A DNA stretch of 64,000 nt. Origin: Endomychus coccineus. Its lineage: Eukaryota > Arthropoda > Insecta > Coleoptera > Endomychidae. The notes under the pieces were generated by a model. That model searched no databases. It saw nothing but the letters and a program-made list of their open reading frames with translations, and was not told where the DNA came from. This document shows, one piece after another, positions 23,522 through 34,284 of the stretch (positions are counted from its first letter, which is position 1; the number at the start of each line of letters is the position of its first letter). The position numbers were made by a program, and so were the translations under genes. Location: contig OY294070.1 of the NCBI GenBank assembly GCA_958510875.1, forward strand, positions 48,698,078-48,762,077, in the 5' to 3' direction.

Positions 23522-25400
23522 CAGAGGTCTCCAAACTATGGCCCGCGGGCCAAATTCTGCCCGCCAGTGTCATCAATCCGGCCAGCGACAGCTAATGGCT
23601 TATTGTTATTATTGTTATTGTGATAAAGTCAGAAAATTTAACTTAGGCATAATAACTTAACAAATAAATATTTGAAATGAATTCCACTAACATTATAAAC
23701 ATTATAACGTTTAAACACATAAACATATAAACATTATAACATATAAAATACTAATGAGATTTATGTAATTGTGATTTTCCCCTGACAATAGTTTGTAGTT
23801 GTGAACCAATTCTACTTGTACCAATTATTATTAAAAGAGATTTAAGATGCTCATCGATTAACTTATATCTGTAAAAATTCTTTGTATACTCCATTTTGCA
23901 GAATGTTTTCTCACACAAGTAAGTAGTACCAAAAACAGAGAACAACCGAAGAGCAAATTTATGCAAATTATCGAATTGTACCAGTGGAAGACAATGACAT
24001 CAAAGTCTGAGAAACGAGTATCAAAATTTATCTTCAAACCACTCAAAGCTTCGATTGCAAAATCGACGGGAAACTCAGTCTTAGTAGTGTGGCTGAATAT
24101 TTCACATGTTTTGAAATATGTGACAAATTTTTCACGTAATTGTGATTGAAACAGAATCATTTTCTGCCGGAACGATTCGATATTAGTGTATAAATCAGGG
24201 AGAAGCTGGTTTTCTCCTTGCAATTTCAAATTTAATTCGTTCATATGTTTTGTCAAATCGATATAGAATGCGAACTTCCACAGTCATTCGCTATTTTGTA
24301 ATTCGGTAAAAGGGCGATGCTTTTCATTCAAAAAAATGTTGATCACTGCTCGAAGTTCAAAAAAGCACCGAAGGACTTTTCCGCAACTGAGCCAGCGTAC
24401 GGTAGTATGATATGGTAAGTCATTTTCTCCAATCTCTTCAATAAACTCGCGGAATCGTCTGTCATTCAGCCTAGTGGATCTGATGAAATTACCAACTGGT
24501 ATGACTGGCTTTAGAACTTGACGCATATCCAAACATTTCCCGCACAAGGACTGTTGATGAATTATACAATGTATGACTAATGGTTTTGAACCACCATCAT
24601 TTTCTACAGCCTTTGACACAAGAGCAAGCACTCTTTTATTTTTACCAAACATGTTTTTGCCTCCATCAGTAGTAATACATTTCAAGTTTTTCCCTCGAAG
24701 GTTCTTTTTATTAATGGCATTTCCAACTCCTTTAAAAATATCTTCCCCAGTAGTCGTGCCGTGAATACTATCAATATCAAGAAGTTCTTCATACACTTCA
24801 TGCCTTTTATTCACGCTTCGAATACAAATCAACACCTGAGCAGTATCTGACACATCCGTTGACTCATCCAAGGTCAGAGAAAATCACTCAAGATATTCAT
24901 TTTTGTCAGACAGTTGGGATGATATATTTTCTGCGATGTCTTCTACCCTCCGACAGTTTTTAATAAATTTACTTTTTCGCGGTACATTTCTTCGGCTATT
25001 GCAATTACGCATTCTTTGATCATTTCTCCATCAATGAATGGTTTTCCACGTTTCGCAATTCTGTCTGCAAACTTCATGTTTATTTTGAGTAATTTTGGAA
25101 ATGTTCCGTTTCATAATGACGCTTAATGTGCTCTGAGAACGGCTATGGTTATGGTTTCATTACAAATCAAACATAGTGCCTTCTTACTGGACTCAATCAA
25201 CTCACTGTCTACGTTTCGCTTCTTTTTCATATTAGTAAATCACACAAAAAGTCAAATCAAAATACTGTTACGAAGATGTCTTTTGAACACGCACAAACAC
25301 GTTTCAAGGAGTCACGATCTACTTTATGTCACAACAGAGTTTCGCTTCCTTCGCCTTTCCTAGGCGGCTGACTTGTGGTCGCGCCGCTAACCTTTTTATA
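23522..25400 (-). mobile_element. hAT element (GTF2IRD2/ZBED type), decayed
   Basis: The left end CAGAGGTCTCCAAACTATGG, followed by CCCGCGGGCC, is the GC-rich terminal repeat form known from Charlie-like hAT elements. A transposase in pieces follows on the - strand up to about 25230. I do not find a clean matching right end or an 8-bp target duplication. A loosely similar AGACCCCTAGTCTG at 25880-25893 may be the remains of one. Confidence 0.7.
23751..25230 (-). pseudogene. hAT transposase, broken
   Basis: This reads right to left. Near 25225-25090 lies an N-terminal zinc-finger-like piece (LCLICNETITIAV, then HIKRHYETEH, with CxxC and HxxxxH spacing). A decayed linker follows. The best-preserved block is 24871-24284, 195 codons, starting MDESTDVSDTAQVLICIR, where the first catalytic Asp of the family is expected. 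It includes HCIIHQQSLCGK (the C/HxxH insertion-domain motif) and TTVRWLSCGKVLRCFFEL. A frame change near 24260 leads into FVTYFKTCEIF and then the C-terminal dimerisation region (LFSVFGTTYLCEKTF) at 23950-23850. A TGG-to-TGA stop sits just upstream of 24871. The closest family I recognise is GTF2IRD2/SCAND3-like domesticated and wild hAT proteins. Confidence 0.8.
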
Positions 25401-25643
25401 CTCCAAGTACTGCCTATAGAAGTGAGTGGAATACACCAGAACTTCCTCGAAACATTGAGATTATTCGCGAATGTTTAATTGTTACCGCGCTTTCGAAAGT
25501 ACTACTAGCGCTATCTGTTAGCAATAAAGGGTGCTACCACCACCTATTTCCGCGTGTGATACCAGGTGTCGTCAAGTGTCGCGGTCGTAACAATAAAGTA
25601 CAGTTAGTACACAATAGTAATTGAACTAGTCTAAATTATAGAT

Positions 25644-25760
25644 AATTATATAAAAAATTCTCGGGAATTAGGTCACATTAACACTCTGTTATAAATGTTC
25701 GTCTTTAAGACGTAACGGACTGTTAATGTGACCTAATTCCCGAGAATTTTTTATATAATT
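25644..25760. mobile_element. perfect 40-bp hairpin of the GTCACATTAACA family
   Basis: The left arm 25644-25683 and right arm 25721-25760 are exact reverse complements over 40 bp, with a 37-nt loop that itself contains CGTCTTTAAGACG. The arms carry TCTCGGGAATTAGGTCACAT, the signature of the hairpin family also at 16.6, 21.4 and 58.0 kb. The right flank contains the inverted border CTGGGTCCAGAATCTT. Confidence 0.85.
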
Positions 25761-25769
25761 CATACTGGG

Positions 25770-26543
25770 TCCAGAATCTTATTATATTATTATAGATAAT
25801 GGCAGGAAAATTAAAACGATTTTGGCCCTTGGAACTTACAGGAGTAAACAGTATGGCCCTAAGGCTGGAAAATTACGAGACCCCTAGTCTGAAGGAAACT
25901 GAAAAAAGGTGTGATCAATCCTTTTTGTTAGAAAAATAGCTTTCGAACATTCCTGCTGGTCAAATATAAATGATTGTAGGAACAGAAAATATATTGGAAA
26001 TGATTTAGAAACCGCTAATGAAGGATGTTAAATTATACATTGAAATTTTATGCAAATGATCTACATAATATATTTAACATAGACCTATTGTCCTAAGGAG
26101 ACGAAACATCTCATTCATAAAACTCCATTTGACTTGTCGCAATGATTACATGAAGTATGACAAAGAAAACCAACGGACCTCTTTGTCGTCGAGTCATAAT
26201 TACTCCTTATTGGCAACGCTGTAACTACGATTGAAAACTTGGCACCACATGTAAGGCAACACCGCTTCGAAATAACTACTAAAAATACGGAAGCTGTCAA
26301 ATTAAGTAGTACAGAACAAAATCCCCATTCATAAAAGGTGCGCGGCGTTGTCGCCTTCTGAACAAATGATGCAATGGAATGGAATAGTACAATATTTAAA
26401 AATTTTAATATTCTATAATTCGATTGCATATTCCAGGTTACCATAAATTATGGAATACTTTTCAGAGAAAACGACATTCCAATAGTATTTCTTCTAATAT
26501 AACCAATAAATAATGGACTATGGACGTTTTATAATCGATAGGA
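25770..26543. other. unassigned stretch left of copia
   Basis: The - strand frame 26444-26115 (109 codons) has no family features that I recognise. At 26071-26102 there is a fragment resembling the start of the copia LTR (CATAGACCTATTGTCCTAAG), in the opposite orientation to the main element. Otherwise nothing. Confidence 0.35.
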
Positions 26544-26668
26544 TGGACTAGCGGCTATAGCAATTAATTAAAACGTAATACTTGAAAACATTGTGTTTGC
26601 TTGTATATGAGAAAATATAATACATAATGACACCGCACATCAAAATTGAAAGAACATAATAATATTTT
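26544..26668 (-). repeat. copia 3' LTR remnant
   Basis: It matches 33926-34050 of the 5' LTR nearly base for base (TGGACTAGCGGCTATAGCAA at one end, AAGAACATAATAATA at the other). It breaks off where pol begins. Very few differences are visible, such as GTTTGC versus GTTTAC. Confidence 0.85.
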
Positions 26669-27817
26669 TATGTCCAAACTGGTTATTTCTTGTAATAGAG
26701 ATTTGAGATACAATGCCTCTTTGCAACAGTCTGCTGCGGCTATGTACTCGGCTTCAGTCGACGATAGCGCTACTATAGGCTGCCTCTTGGATGCCCATAA
26801 TATTGGTCCATCGGCTATCATTAGCACGGAGCCAGAAGTGCTTCTTCGCGTCAATGGGTCTCCAGCATAATCCGAGTCGCTGTAAGCATCGATGTTCTCT
26901 ATCGGTTTGTTTCGTTTGAACAAAATGCCTTTTTCTTTGGTTCCCACTAAATATTTGTATATTTTCTTGACTTTTGTTACGTCTTCTCTAGTAGGGTTTT
27001 CGACCTTCCTGCTAACTAGATTGACCGCTTGTGCGATATCTGGTCTTGTTTTGGTAGACAGGTACAGTAAACTTCCCACTGCTTCCCTATAGGGATATTC
27101 CTTCTCCTGGGCAGTTCCCTGTATCGACTTTGAATCGCTACTTACGGGCGTGTCACAAGGTTTGGCATTTTTCATGTTGTATTTTTCCAGTACGTCATTT
27201 ATGTAAGATCTCTGAGTAAGCATTATTCCTTCTTTTGAGTTTTTTATTTCCATACCCAGATAAGTTCTTGGATTTTCATTCTTTTTCATTTCAAATTTGG
27301 TTTCAAGTTTCTTCAAAATAGCTTCGATCTTTTTCTTGTCTTTTCCTGTGACAATTCCGTGATCAACAAATAGTCCGATTATTATTGACGTATCTTCGTT
27401 TATGAAAACGCATCGATCTGTTTTGATTGTCTTGAATCCCAAATCAAACATCGCTTGGGTAAAAGTTTTGTTCCATGTAAATGGAGCTTGTTTTAATCCG
27501 TACAACGATTTTTTTAATCGGCAAACTACTTCAGTAGTATTGCAGTCAGTCTCATAGCCAACAGGTAATTTCATATAAAAGTCATCTGTTAACTCTCCGT
27601 ATAAGAAAGCTGTCTTAACGTCAAATGTCATGAAGTAGTAAGATTTAGATGCGGCAATTGCTAATAAAGTTTTAAATGCAGATTGACTTACTACTGGGCT
27701 ATAAATGTCTTCGAAATCCAGGTTTCCTTTCTGCTCCCATCCACGTACCGTCATCTTTAATCCGAAATACCCATTTGTTCGACAGTATTTTGTGTCCTTT
27801 GGCTTCTGACTTGTCAA
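26600..27817 (-). pseudogene. copia reverse transcriptase / RNase H
   Basis: C-terminal half of copia Pol. The RT palm is visible: MTFDVKTAFLYGEL holds the first catalytic Asp, followed by YGLKQAPFTWN. The active-site box reads LFVDHGIVTG where copia elements have a double Asp, so the second catalytic Asp is His and the enzyme would be inactive. RNase H follows with DAYSDSDYAGD, RRSTSGSV and ALSSTEAEYIAAAD. It stops at YLKSLLQEITSLDI and runs straight into LTR sequence, so the terminal RNase H helix is deleted. The upstream frame overlaps at 27699-27817, marking a frameshift from the integrase ORF. Confidence 0.85.
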
Positions 27818-29640
27818 CTAATACCCAGGTGATATTTTTCTGTAATGATTCCATTTCAGATTGTATCGCCTTCTCCCAATTTCGTCTGTCGGTGCCAGTC
27901 ACAGATTCTTTGTATGTGAGTAAAGAGCAGTCATAGTCGTCATTATTTTCTGACGTAAACATGGTCACGCAGCGACTTAACTCATAATCACTTGAGAAAG
28001 ATGTTTTATCAACAGGATCTTGACTAGAGCTGGGATAAAGGGGGTTAGGTTCCTGAAAAAATAAGTTCCAATTAATTTTGTTTCTTTTTTCTGGAATTTC
28101 AATTTCAATTTGTTCTGTTTCAGATACTGGAGTAAGATCTTCGCATGTCTCAGCAGGAGTACCGCCATAATGCATCTTTTCGATTACTTTTACATCTCTG
28201 CTGATAACAACATCATTCCTTTCGGGTATATAGATTCTAAAACCTTTTGTATATTCCGCATATCCCAAGAATACTCCTTCTGTGGCTTTGGCTGTGAATT
28301 TTCCTTTTCGGTTTTTGTTCATCACAAACGCTCTATTTCCGAATACGTGTAGGTGATTTCCTGATGGTGTTCGTTGTACCCATTTCTCATATGGGGAATT
28401 GCCTTTGAGAGCTCTTGCTGGGCTTCTATTTTTCAAATAGTTTGCAGTGTTTACTGCTTCTGCCCAAAAATTTTCAGGGATATTGGCATCTAGCATCAGA
28501 CATCTGGCTTTATCCATCAGCGACCGATTTTTTCTTTCACTTATGCCATTTTGCTGTGGGGTATAAGGTGCAGATAGTCTTCGGCTTATACCGTTATCTT
28601 TGAGGAATTTGTCAAACGCTTTAGACCTGTATTCGCCTCCATTATCAGATTGTAGATTTTGAATTTTCTTCTTATGAAACACTTCAACATAGTTTTTATA
28701 TTCCTTGAATTTATCGATTACTTCGCTCTTTTCTTTTAAGAAATATACACAGCAGTATCTTGTATAATCGTCAATAATTGTTACGAAATACTTTGATCCG
28801 GCCATTGATTCATTCTCAAATGGGCCACACACGTCAATGTGAATTATCTGGAGCACTTCGGTAGAGATTATTTGTCCATGGCTTTGAAATGGTAGAGTGG
28901 AAATTTTTCCTTTGATACAAGTCTCACAGGAACCCAAAGTTTTTTCTTTAAAGTCGAGTCCTCGCATCATTTTATTTTTAACCATTTCTTTTAGGTCTCT
29001 TTCATTGACGTGCCCTAATTTCTTGTGCCATTTCATAATTTCGCTTTCATCACTAGGCGTGAAGTTTGCTGTCTCTTCCGGTTTATCAAATTCAAGATAG
29101 TATAATCCATTTCTTCTGTTAGCTTTTAAAACAGTTTTCCCGCCTTTTGTGACACTGGCTTGTTCCTTTTCAAATAGAACCTTATAACCATGATCCGTAA
29201 TTTTACTTGCAGAAATTAGATTATTCGACAAAATCAGGTACATATAATGTGTCAGAAAGACTAATTTTATAGCGTCGATCCTTTGTATAAAGTTCGACTT
29301 TTCCTTTCCCTTTAACTTCGGTCGTATGCTTTTCTGAACCTAGCTTTACAGTGTCAGTCGCGGGGATTAAATTATGGAGTATACTTTTATCTCCCGTCAT
29401 ATGTGACGTACAGCCACTGTCAAGACACCATAAATTGCCTTTACATTTCGACGTTTCTGTTGTTGAACAGATGTTATATGTCTTTTCTTGACCTTTAGTT
29501 TTATTGGAGTTATTGGGTCTCTTCTTTGACCAACAAGCTTCTGTGGAATGCCCTTTCTTATTGCAATCCTTGCAAAATTGTACCTTTTTCTTCGTCTTTG
29601 TGTAGAATGCTTCTGAAGTCTGAGGTTCACTCGCTTCGGT
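27699..29640 (-). pseudogene. copia zinc knuckle, protease and integrase
   Basis: Reading down from 29640: a Gag knuckle (CKDCNKKGHSTEAC) near 29570, the aspartic protease box LDSGCTSHMTGD near 29420, then a one-base frame change near 29228. The open frame from 29243 contains the GAG-pre-integrase zinc site (HKKLGHVNERDL ... CETCIKGK), then integrase with IHIDVCGPF, LQSDNGGEY and GISERKNRSLMDKA (the D, D and E positions). A C-terminal VFGNRAFVM and VFLGY region follows. The integrase block itself is intact over several hundred residues, so decay was recent or limited. Confidence 0.85.
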
Positions 29641-29727
29641 TTGCCTTCTTGCTTCGTATTCTTCTATGATTTTTATTTTTTAATTTTCAGGACTTGGCAG
29701 AACATCTCTCGACTCAATTGCCGTATA

Positions 29728-30845
29728 GTCCAGTCGTCCTGCAATTTGGATTGGAAATCTTTCCACATCTCTATTTTATGGTTGATATTAATGTTTATTG
29801 GGTCGCTGATCACGAATATGAGGGTTAAAAAATTGTAGGCCCATGGCGTTCCGAGATATTGGCAAATTTTTGACTCAAAAATAGCCGTTTTTTACAGTTT
29901 TCATCGTTTTTGGCGATTTAAAGGAAAACAACACATTTTATCGACTAGACAGTGAGAACAAATTTGTACAGAAATGAAAAATGCGTCGAATGGCGGAAAA
30001 ATCTCTAAGTCATTCGGGGCCTGATATAAGGCTCATTTTAATTTCTTTGTTGGTAACATAAAAATTAAATTTCGTCATACAAATTTTCCTCTAAGAACTT
30101 TATTTTATCTTATATATTGTGCAATGGTAGTATTTCATGTGTATTTTCGAATCAATCTTTGTTCTTCGTCTACCTCTTTTTTGGCACCAAAATCCGCCAT
30201 CTTAGAAAAAACTGTTTTTCATCATAACTCCGTTAAAAATGGGTCTTTTGATCCAAATCAAAATGCGAATTGAAGAATTTGATGTCTTCTACAACATCTA
30301 CGGGATCCAAGCATTTTAATTGAAAAGTGAAGAAATGGGACCGTTTTGAAAAATCAAGGTCCCAGAAAAAATTAATAATTTTTAGGTTAGAATACTTGTA
30401 TGGAATTAAAAATTCACATGCAACTAGCGGAAAGTTCTACAAGTATTTCAAGCCTCCGTAGGTCTTTTTTGGATTAGTAGAAGTTGAGATATTTGTTGAT
30501 GTAGGTTTGGGTTCACAATGAGCCTAGTTTTGACCCTAATCAAAAAAATCAAAAAAATTCTTACAGAAAAGACTTTTTGCTATCTAACCCTAAATCGTCG
30601 ACCTTCCACGTATCTGTAAAGAAATTATAGCGCGAGTTGAAAAAAGAAAACCGGAGCAAAAAAAAACAAATGCGCTCGAAATCCGAGCTAATATAGATTT
30701 TAAACAAAAAATTCTGATTTTTGAATTTTTTTTGTCGGTTTGAATGTATTGTTTACATAAAAATATTAAATACTGTCAATGTAATAATGAATTTGAGATT
30801 TGATATTGATAATTTTCATGATAATTGAAATAATAATATTTTTCT
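29728..30845. repeat. left TIR of the long-TIR element
   Basis: It pairs with 32275-33337. Shared landmarks in order from the outside are CCACATCTCTATTTTAT, GTTCCGAGATATTGG, GGGGCCTGATATAAGG, CCGCCATCTTAGAAAAAA, GATTTAGGGTTAGAT in complement, GCGCTCGAAATCCGAGC, and AATTTGAGATT. The left arm has extra sequence around 30690-30770 and lacks a few short pieces of the right. Confidence 0.85.
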
Positions 30846-31210
30846 TTCATTCTGAATGTACTGTTTTAACTAAGAAAAAAAACACTGTCAATATAATGAT
30901 GAACAGGAAAGTGATTATTGCAGATTTTGATATTAATTGAAACATTTATTCATCATAATATAATCTCGCGTGATGTCGAGTCAAGTAGAAAAAATGGCTC
31001 CAAAAAATTCCATAGAATGCGTACGCGTACAGTTTTTTATTCTTACAAGAGCTCATCGTTACCATGGTGATCCATAGAGATCATCACGTTGTACGCGTGT
31101 AACTTATATTTTTATTTGAAATGCTTCTAATGGATGCGACACAACATCCGCTTTTTACAGGCAAGGTAAAAAAAAAATTTTCAATGTCAATTTTTTACCA
31201 AACGATTTGA

Positions 31211-31916
31211 ATGAATTTTATAAAACTGAGCCCAGATGTTGAGAAATTATTCAGAACTGGTAGAAGTATTTTGTCTCAAATATATGCTCCTAAATTACAA
31301 GAGAAAAATATTCAAAACCTCGGCCACTTGCGCTTTATTTGTTATACCAATAGAGTTCGAAAGTCGGCATGTGAACTTGAATGTTTGCCACCAACTGATG
31401 ATGCAACTAAATTACACATTTTACGTGTTTATTATCAGGTGCAGCTTTGGATAGGCAATGATACCATTGACCCAACCAAATGGGGTTGGAAAAGTACAGA
31501 AAATGGTTTTGAGCCTATTCAAACATATAAAGCAGCTGCACCTAAAAATTTGCAAAAAATAATGTACATGTACAATTCTATGTGAACACTGCGAGGGTAA
31601 AGACTGTGCAAATAGCGTTGAACCAGAAGTTACGTTATTAGATGATAATGAATTTTCAATAAATGACGATGTCGATGATGATGATAATGATGATCTTAAT
31701 GATAATGATAGTAGTAATGTAATTCCTTCATCAGTAGGAAATGATGATGATCAAGAACCTGATAGTGATTTTGCAACTGATGATAATATCAATAATGATC
31801 ATATCACATCAGCAACTTGCTACGAAAGTGATGAAGAAACTGAGGATATGACATCAACAGATTCGACTACGACTGGAAATGAGGAAAGCATTGTACCTAA
31901 AAAGCGTAGAGTATAG
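31211..31916 (+). pseudogene. LPPT-motif protein with acidic tail, uncharacterised
   Basis: From the ATG at 31211 the frame runs 124 codons. It contains an EKLFRTGRSILSQIYAP helix, ACELECLPPTDDA, HILRVYYQVQLWIGN, PTKWGWKS and AAPKNLQKIM. I recognise this layout (LPPT..A...H..R.YYQVQ.W.G, then WGW, then P.AP..L) from uncharacterised insect proteins that usually continue into a Cys-rich TSO1/tesmin-like segment. Here most of that segment is missing. After a one-base shift near 31580 only CEHCEGKDCANS remains, followed by an Asp/Asn-rich acidic tail of about 90 residues, ending PKKRRV and a stop. The last six residues look like a classical nuclear localisation signal. Function unknown. The family assignment is from memory, and the shift could be mutation or a lost intron. 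Confidence 0.6.
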
Positions 31917-33337
31917 GAATTATATATTATGATGTTATAGGTTGTTGGTTTATTAAGGATAAGAATTAATTGTTATTTATCTCAAATAGTAAAATCTGCC
32001 ATGTACAAATGTATTATTGATGACTCTATTTTTTTTAAGTAAGAAAGAAACAATATATAAGATATAAAATATAACAATGTCATTCATAATTAAATATATA
32101 TTTTTCTTTCAAAATTTTCCTATCCAAAAAAAAATACATAAATTATGATTATTATTATAATTATTTTTCAATTCGTCAATAATAAAATTCATGTTCATCA
32201 TTAGTTTATTGATTATTTTTAATTTTTTCGATTAAATGGTACCTTTTCAAAATACCGTTATCGTAAAAAAAAAGATATTATTTTAATTATTATGAAAATT
32301 ATCAAGAATAAATCTCAAATTCATTACTACATTGATTGGAAAAAAAATTGAAAAATTCTACCTTATTGATGCTCGGATTTCGAGCGCATTTGTTTTTTTT
32401 TTGCTCCGGTTTTCTTTTTTCAACTCGCGCTATAATTTCTTTACAGATACGTGGAAGGTCGACGATTTAGGGTTAGATATCCAGAAGTCTTTTCTGTAAG
32501 AATTTTTTTGATTTTTTTGATTAGGGTCAAAACTGGGCTCACTGTGGACTCAAACCTACATCAATAAATATCTCGAGTTCTACTTATCCAAAAAAAACCT
32601 ACGGAAGCTTGAAATACTTGTAGAACTTTCCGCTATTTGCATGTGAAAGTTTAATCTCATACGAGTATTCTAACCTGAAAATTATCAATTTTTTCTGGGA
32701 CCTTGATTTTTCAAAACGGTCCCATTTCTTCACTTTTCAATCAAAATTCTTGGATCCTGGAGATGTTGTAGAAGACATCAAACTCTTCAATTCGCATTTT
32801 GATTTGGATCGAAAGACCAATTTTTAACGGAGTTATAATGAAAAAACAATTTTTTCTAAGATGGCGGATTTTGACGCTAAAAAAAGAGGTAGACAAAAAC
32901 CAAGATTGATTCGAAAATACACATGAAATACTACCATTGCGCAAAAAATAAAGTTCTTAGAGGAAAATTTGTATGACGAAATTTAATTTTTATGTTACCA
33001 AAAAAAAAACCAAAATGGGCCTTATATCAGGCCCCGAATGACTTAGAGACTTTTATTTTCCGCCATTCGAAGCATTTTTCATTTCTGTACAAATTTGTTC
33101 TGACTGTCTAGTCGATAATATATGTTGTTTTCCTGTAAATCGCCAAAAACGACGAAATCTCGGAAAAACGGCCATTTTTAGGTCGAAAATGGCCAATATC
33201 TCGGAACGCCACGGGTCTACGATCTTTTAACCTCCATATTCGTGATCAGCGACTCAAAAAACATAAATATCAATCATAAAATAGAGATGTGGAAAAAATA
33301 TCATTTTAAGTGTATCTCAATTGCAGGACGACTGGAC

Positions 33338-33825
33338 TAGTTCTGAAGCTATCGAAATTTGTAGGTAAACTGTACAACATCATTATGCGTAATAACTCTG
33401 GATGAATTTTGACATCCATGTCTTCTAATTTACCTACTACATCCATAAAATTACTGAGATGATCTCTCATATCTTCTTGTAGTCATTTTCTTCAATACTA
33501 GTTGCTTTAATAGTCTAGCCTTTCTTGCCGGCCCTGAACTTTGATGTACAGACTTTAGTTTGTCCCATACCTCCTTGGATGTATTACACCCTTTAATTTG
33601 TTCAAGTTCTGGTGGAGATATAAGTAAAAGTAGCTCTGACCTTGCCTTTAAATCTTCCTTTAGGAACGCACTCTTTTCTTCGGCAGTCACAGTTTCCGCT
33701 AACGTTTTTCCACCACTAGCGTATTCCCACAAATCGTATCTTATGAGAATCGCCTGTGCTTGTAAGCACCAGGTATCGTAATTTGATTTTTTCAACGGTT
33801 CTATGCTTCTGATACTCGAGCTCAT
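33338..33825 (-). pseudogene. copia Gag N-terminal part
   Basis: From the ATG at 33825 it reads MSSSIRSIEPLKKSNYDTWC, with the KL..NY.TW entry typical of copia Gag (UBN2/RVT-associated gag domain). It continues through CNTSKEVWDKLKSVHQSSGP and ARLLKQLVLKKM. A small indel near 33480 shifts the frame. The next block (RDHLSNFMDVVGKLEDMDVK ... YSLPTNFDSFR) runs to the border of the inserted element. The remaining gag continues on the other side at 29727-29640 (AIESRDVLPSPEN). Confidence 0.8.
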
Positions 33826-33925
33826 TTTAAAATTTTTATTTTCTCATTTACTTACTATTTTAAATATGCTTCTTCCATTTGCCACTAGATATTCATCCAA
33901 CCACGTTCTGCTACCACTGATAGGG

Positions 33926-34284
33926 TGGACTAGCGGCTATAGCAATTAATTAAAACGTAATACTTGAAAACATTGTGTTTACTTGTATATGAGAAAATAT
34001 AATACATAATGACACCGCACATCAAAATTGAAAGAACATAATAATAATTCAAATGTTATGCATCATAGACAAATATACGTGGACAGCATCACGACCTTCC
34101 AACAATAATAACTACAAATCTCAACCCGGCACACAGAACAACTAATCCGGCAACAGCACATTCCATACGGCCATACTTGTAATATACAGCGGTCTGAGTG
34201 GCTCGAAATTTTGGCAATGTCTGATCGTGTTTAAATGTAAACAATTCTGTCTCCTTAGGATAATAAGTCTATGGTATTTAACAA
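33926..34284 (-). repeat. copia 5' LTR
   Basis: On the - strand this 359-bp unit begins TGTTAAATACCATAGACTTA and ends CTAGTCCA. The inner flank CCTATCAGTGGTAGCAGAAC follows, where the primer-binding site would lie. Only its last 125 bp are retained in the partner LTR at 26544. The gag ATG lies about 100 bp inside. Confidence 0.75.

Larger units (their letters stand above)
29728..33337. mobile_element. 3.6 kb long-TIR element inserted in copia gag
   Basis: The ends GTCCAGTCGTCCTGCAATT and its complement start terminal inverted repeats of about 1.1 kb (29728-30845 and 32275-33337). They contain indels but stay clearly alignable. TA lies just outside each end. The core of about 1.4 kb holds one gene-like region on the + strand (31211-31916) and no transposase that I recognise. 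Removing the element brings copia gag back into one frame (FR | AIESRD), which shows the borders but leaves no clear longer target duplication. The outer TIR holds GGGTCGCTGATCACGAATAT. Confidence 0.85.
26544..34284 (-). mobile_element. copia LTR retrotransposon, dead, split by a 3.6 kb element
   Basis: The copia element reads right to left: 5' LTR 33926-34284, gag from 33825, then the inserted element 29728-33337, then the rest of gag, protease, integrase, RT and RNase H down to about 26600, and a 3' LTR remnant 26544-26668. Without the insertion it is about 4.1 kb. The 3' LTR keeps only the last ~125 bp and RNase H is cut short, so one internal deletion removed the end of pol and the first ~234 bp of the 3' LTR. 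No matching target duplication is visible. Confidence 0.85.

Noticed and set aside
25860..25895. Right end of the hAT element (AGACCCCTAGTCTG)
   Set aside because: Only loosely complementary to the left end and no 8-bp duplication; mentioned in the hAT entry but not called as a border.
26115..26444. 109-codon - strand ORF left of copia
   Set aside because: It has no family motif, an odd hydrophobic/Cys mix, and lies in probable LTR-derived or decayed sequence. Length alone is not evidence.
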